IMG/VR virus record: IMGVR_UViG_3300025098_000224
Location: 1 to 27,776 of that record
Source of the DNA: a virus
Reading direction: 5' to 3' (one strand)
Length of the DNA stretch: 27,776 nucleotides
A program made the position numbers and the translations under genes. The notes beneath the pieces are model-generated. The model made no database searches. It was not told the origin of the DNA and saw nothing but the letters and a program-made list of their open reading frames with translations. Below are positions 27,503 to 27,776 of this stretch, one piece after another (within the stretch, counting starts at the first letter, position 1; each line of letters starts with the position of its first letter).

Positions 27503-27776
27503 CTATGCAGTAACTTTATAAAATTCGAATGTAATATTTGTGGAGCTTCCAGCACTGGCCACAACAGCTTTTAAATCTCCACCAGGGAGATAGACATTTT
27601 CATTAATTGCTGCTGTGATCGATTTAGTACTTCCATCATCCTGAAGTGCAATAAAGCTTGAATCGGAATCTCGACGGTATTGCAATGTAATAGTTGCACC
27701 ATCAAAGGTTCCGGAGACGCTTAAAAAATGCAAGCCTCCATTAACACTAAAGGAATCCGGCTGACCACTATTTGTA
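27503..27776 (-). CDS. Partial virion protein, C-terminal end (open at window edge)
   Basis: The frame is open to the window end, so the true start is outside; 90 residues are visible and end in FYKVTA. The visible part is beta-rich and polar (SVSGTFDGATITLQYRRDSDSSFIALQDDGSTKSITA), with a PGGDLKAVVASAGSSTNITF segment, a small domain seen in phage structural proteins. It is followed 4 nt later by the LamG-like gene. A tail or baseplate decoration role is likely from context; no family is recognised. Confidence 0.6.
   Translation of the reverse strand, partial: TNSGQPDSFSVNGGLHFLSVSGTFDGATITLQYRRDSDSSFIALQDDGSTKSITAAINENVYLPGGDLKAVVASAGSSTNITFEFYKVTA

Overview
This window is part of a T4-superfamily myovirus genome, most like the marine T4-like phages. 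Every confident gene lies on the minus strand, so genes are described here from high to low coordinates, as transcribed. The T4 core set is clear: gp67/68-like, gp21, gp22, gp23, UvsY, UvsW, gp55, gp47, gp46, gp45, gp44, gp62, RegA, gp43 and gp42. Hsp20, a MazG-like protein, a CobS-like ATPase and a DUF5664 protein are accessory genes typical of marine T4-like phages. The DNA is AT-rich and most starts have no Shine-Dalgarno sequence. The host cannot be named from the sequence.

Layout, high to low. 27776-24527 holds tail-fibre or virion-surface proteins, including an open-ended partial gene, a LamG-like protein and a fibre with GIGT-type repeats. 24491-20404 is the head operon in T4 order: core peptide, gp21 protease, gp22 scaffold, gp23 capsid, a strong terminator, then a tail-tube-like protein. 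20400-14576 is recombination and late transcription: UvsY, UvsW, a hypothetical, gp55, gp47, gp46. 14429-10411 carries a small gene, tRNA-Arg(UCU), a metallopeptidase-VWA protein with its MoxR/CobS-like AAA+ partner, and a DUF5664 protein. 10403-2347 is replication: gp45, gp44, gp62, RegA, Hsp20, a structured intergenic region, gp43, MazG-like and an archaeo-eukaryotic-primase-like protein. 2273-1 is a DNA-modification module: dCMP hydroxymethylase, a PD-(D/E)XK-like protein, an Nmad1/DUF1599 protein and the N-terminus of alpha-glucosyltransferase.

Working together: gp42 and alpha-glucosyltransferase predict glucosylated 5-hydroxymethylcytosine DNA. gp43, gp45, gp44 and gp62 form the replisome core. 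gp46/47, UvsW and UvsY carry out recombination-dependent replication. gp55 with the gp45 clamp fires late promoters, and exact TATAAATA boxes are present upstream of late genes, which ties the regulator to its sites.

Most unusual features: (1) early-type promoters T[G/T]TACA-N16/17-TA[G/T]AAT and late TATAAATA boxes repeatedly lie 5-6 nt before an ATG, predicting leaderless mRNAs; (2) the predicted gp55 transcript would begin with a start-stop AUGUAA; (3) a late promoter feeds a gene-less 220-nt interval with strong hairpins and a terminator, a candidate late non-coding RNA; (4) a MoxR ATPase is paired with a VWA protein bearing a gluzincin-like HEXXH site; (5) an AEP-like primase candidate is encoded beside the polymerase. 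All functional calls are by recognition of sequence motifs and remembered family sequences; no database search was possible.
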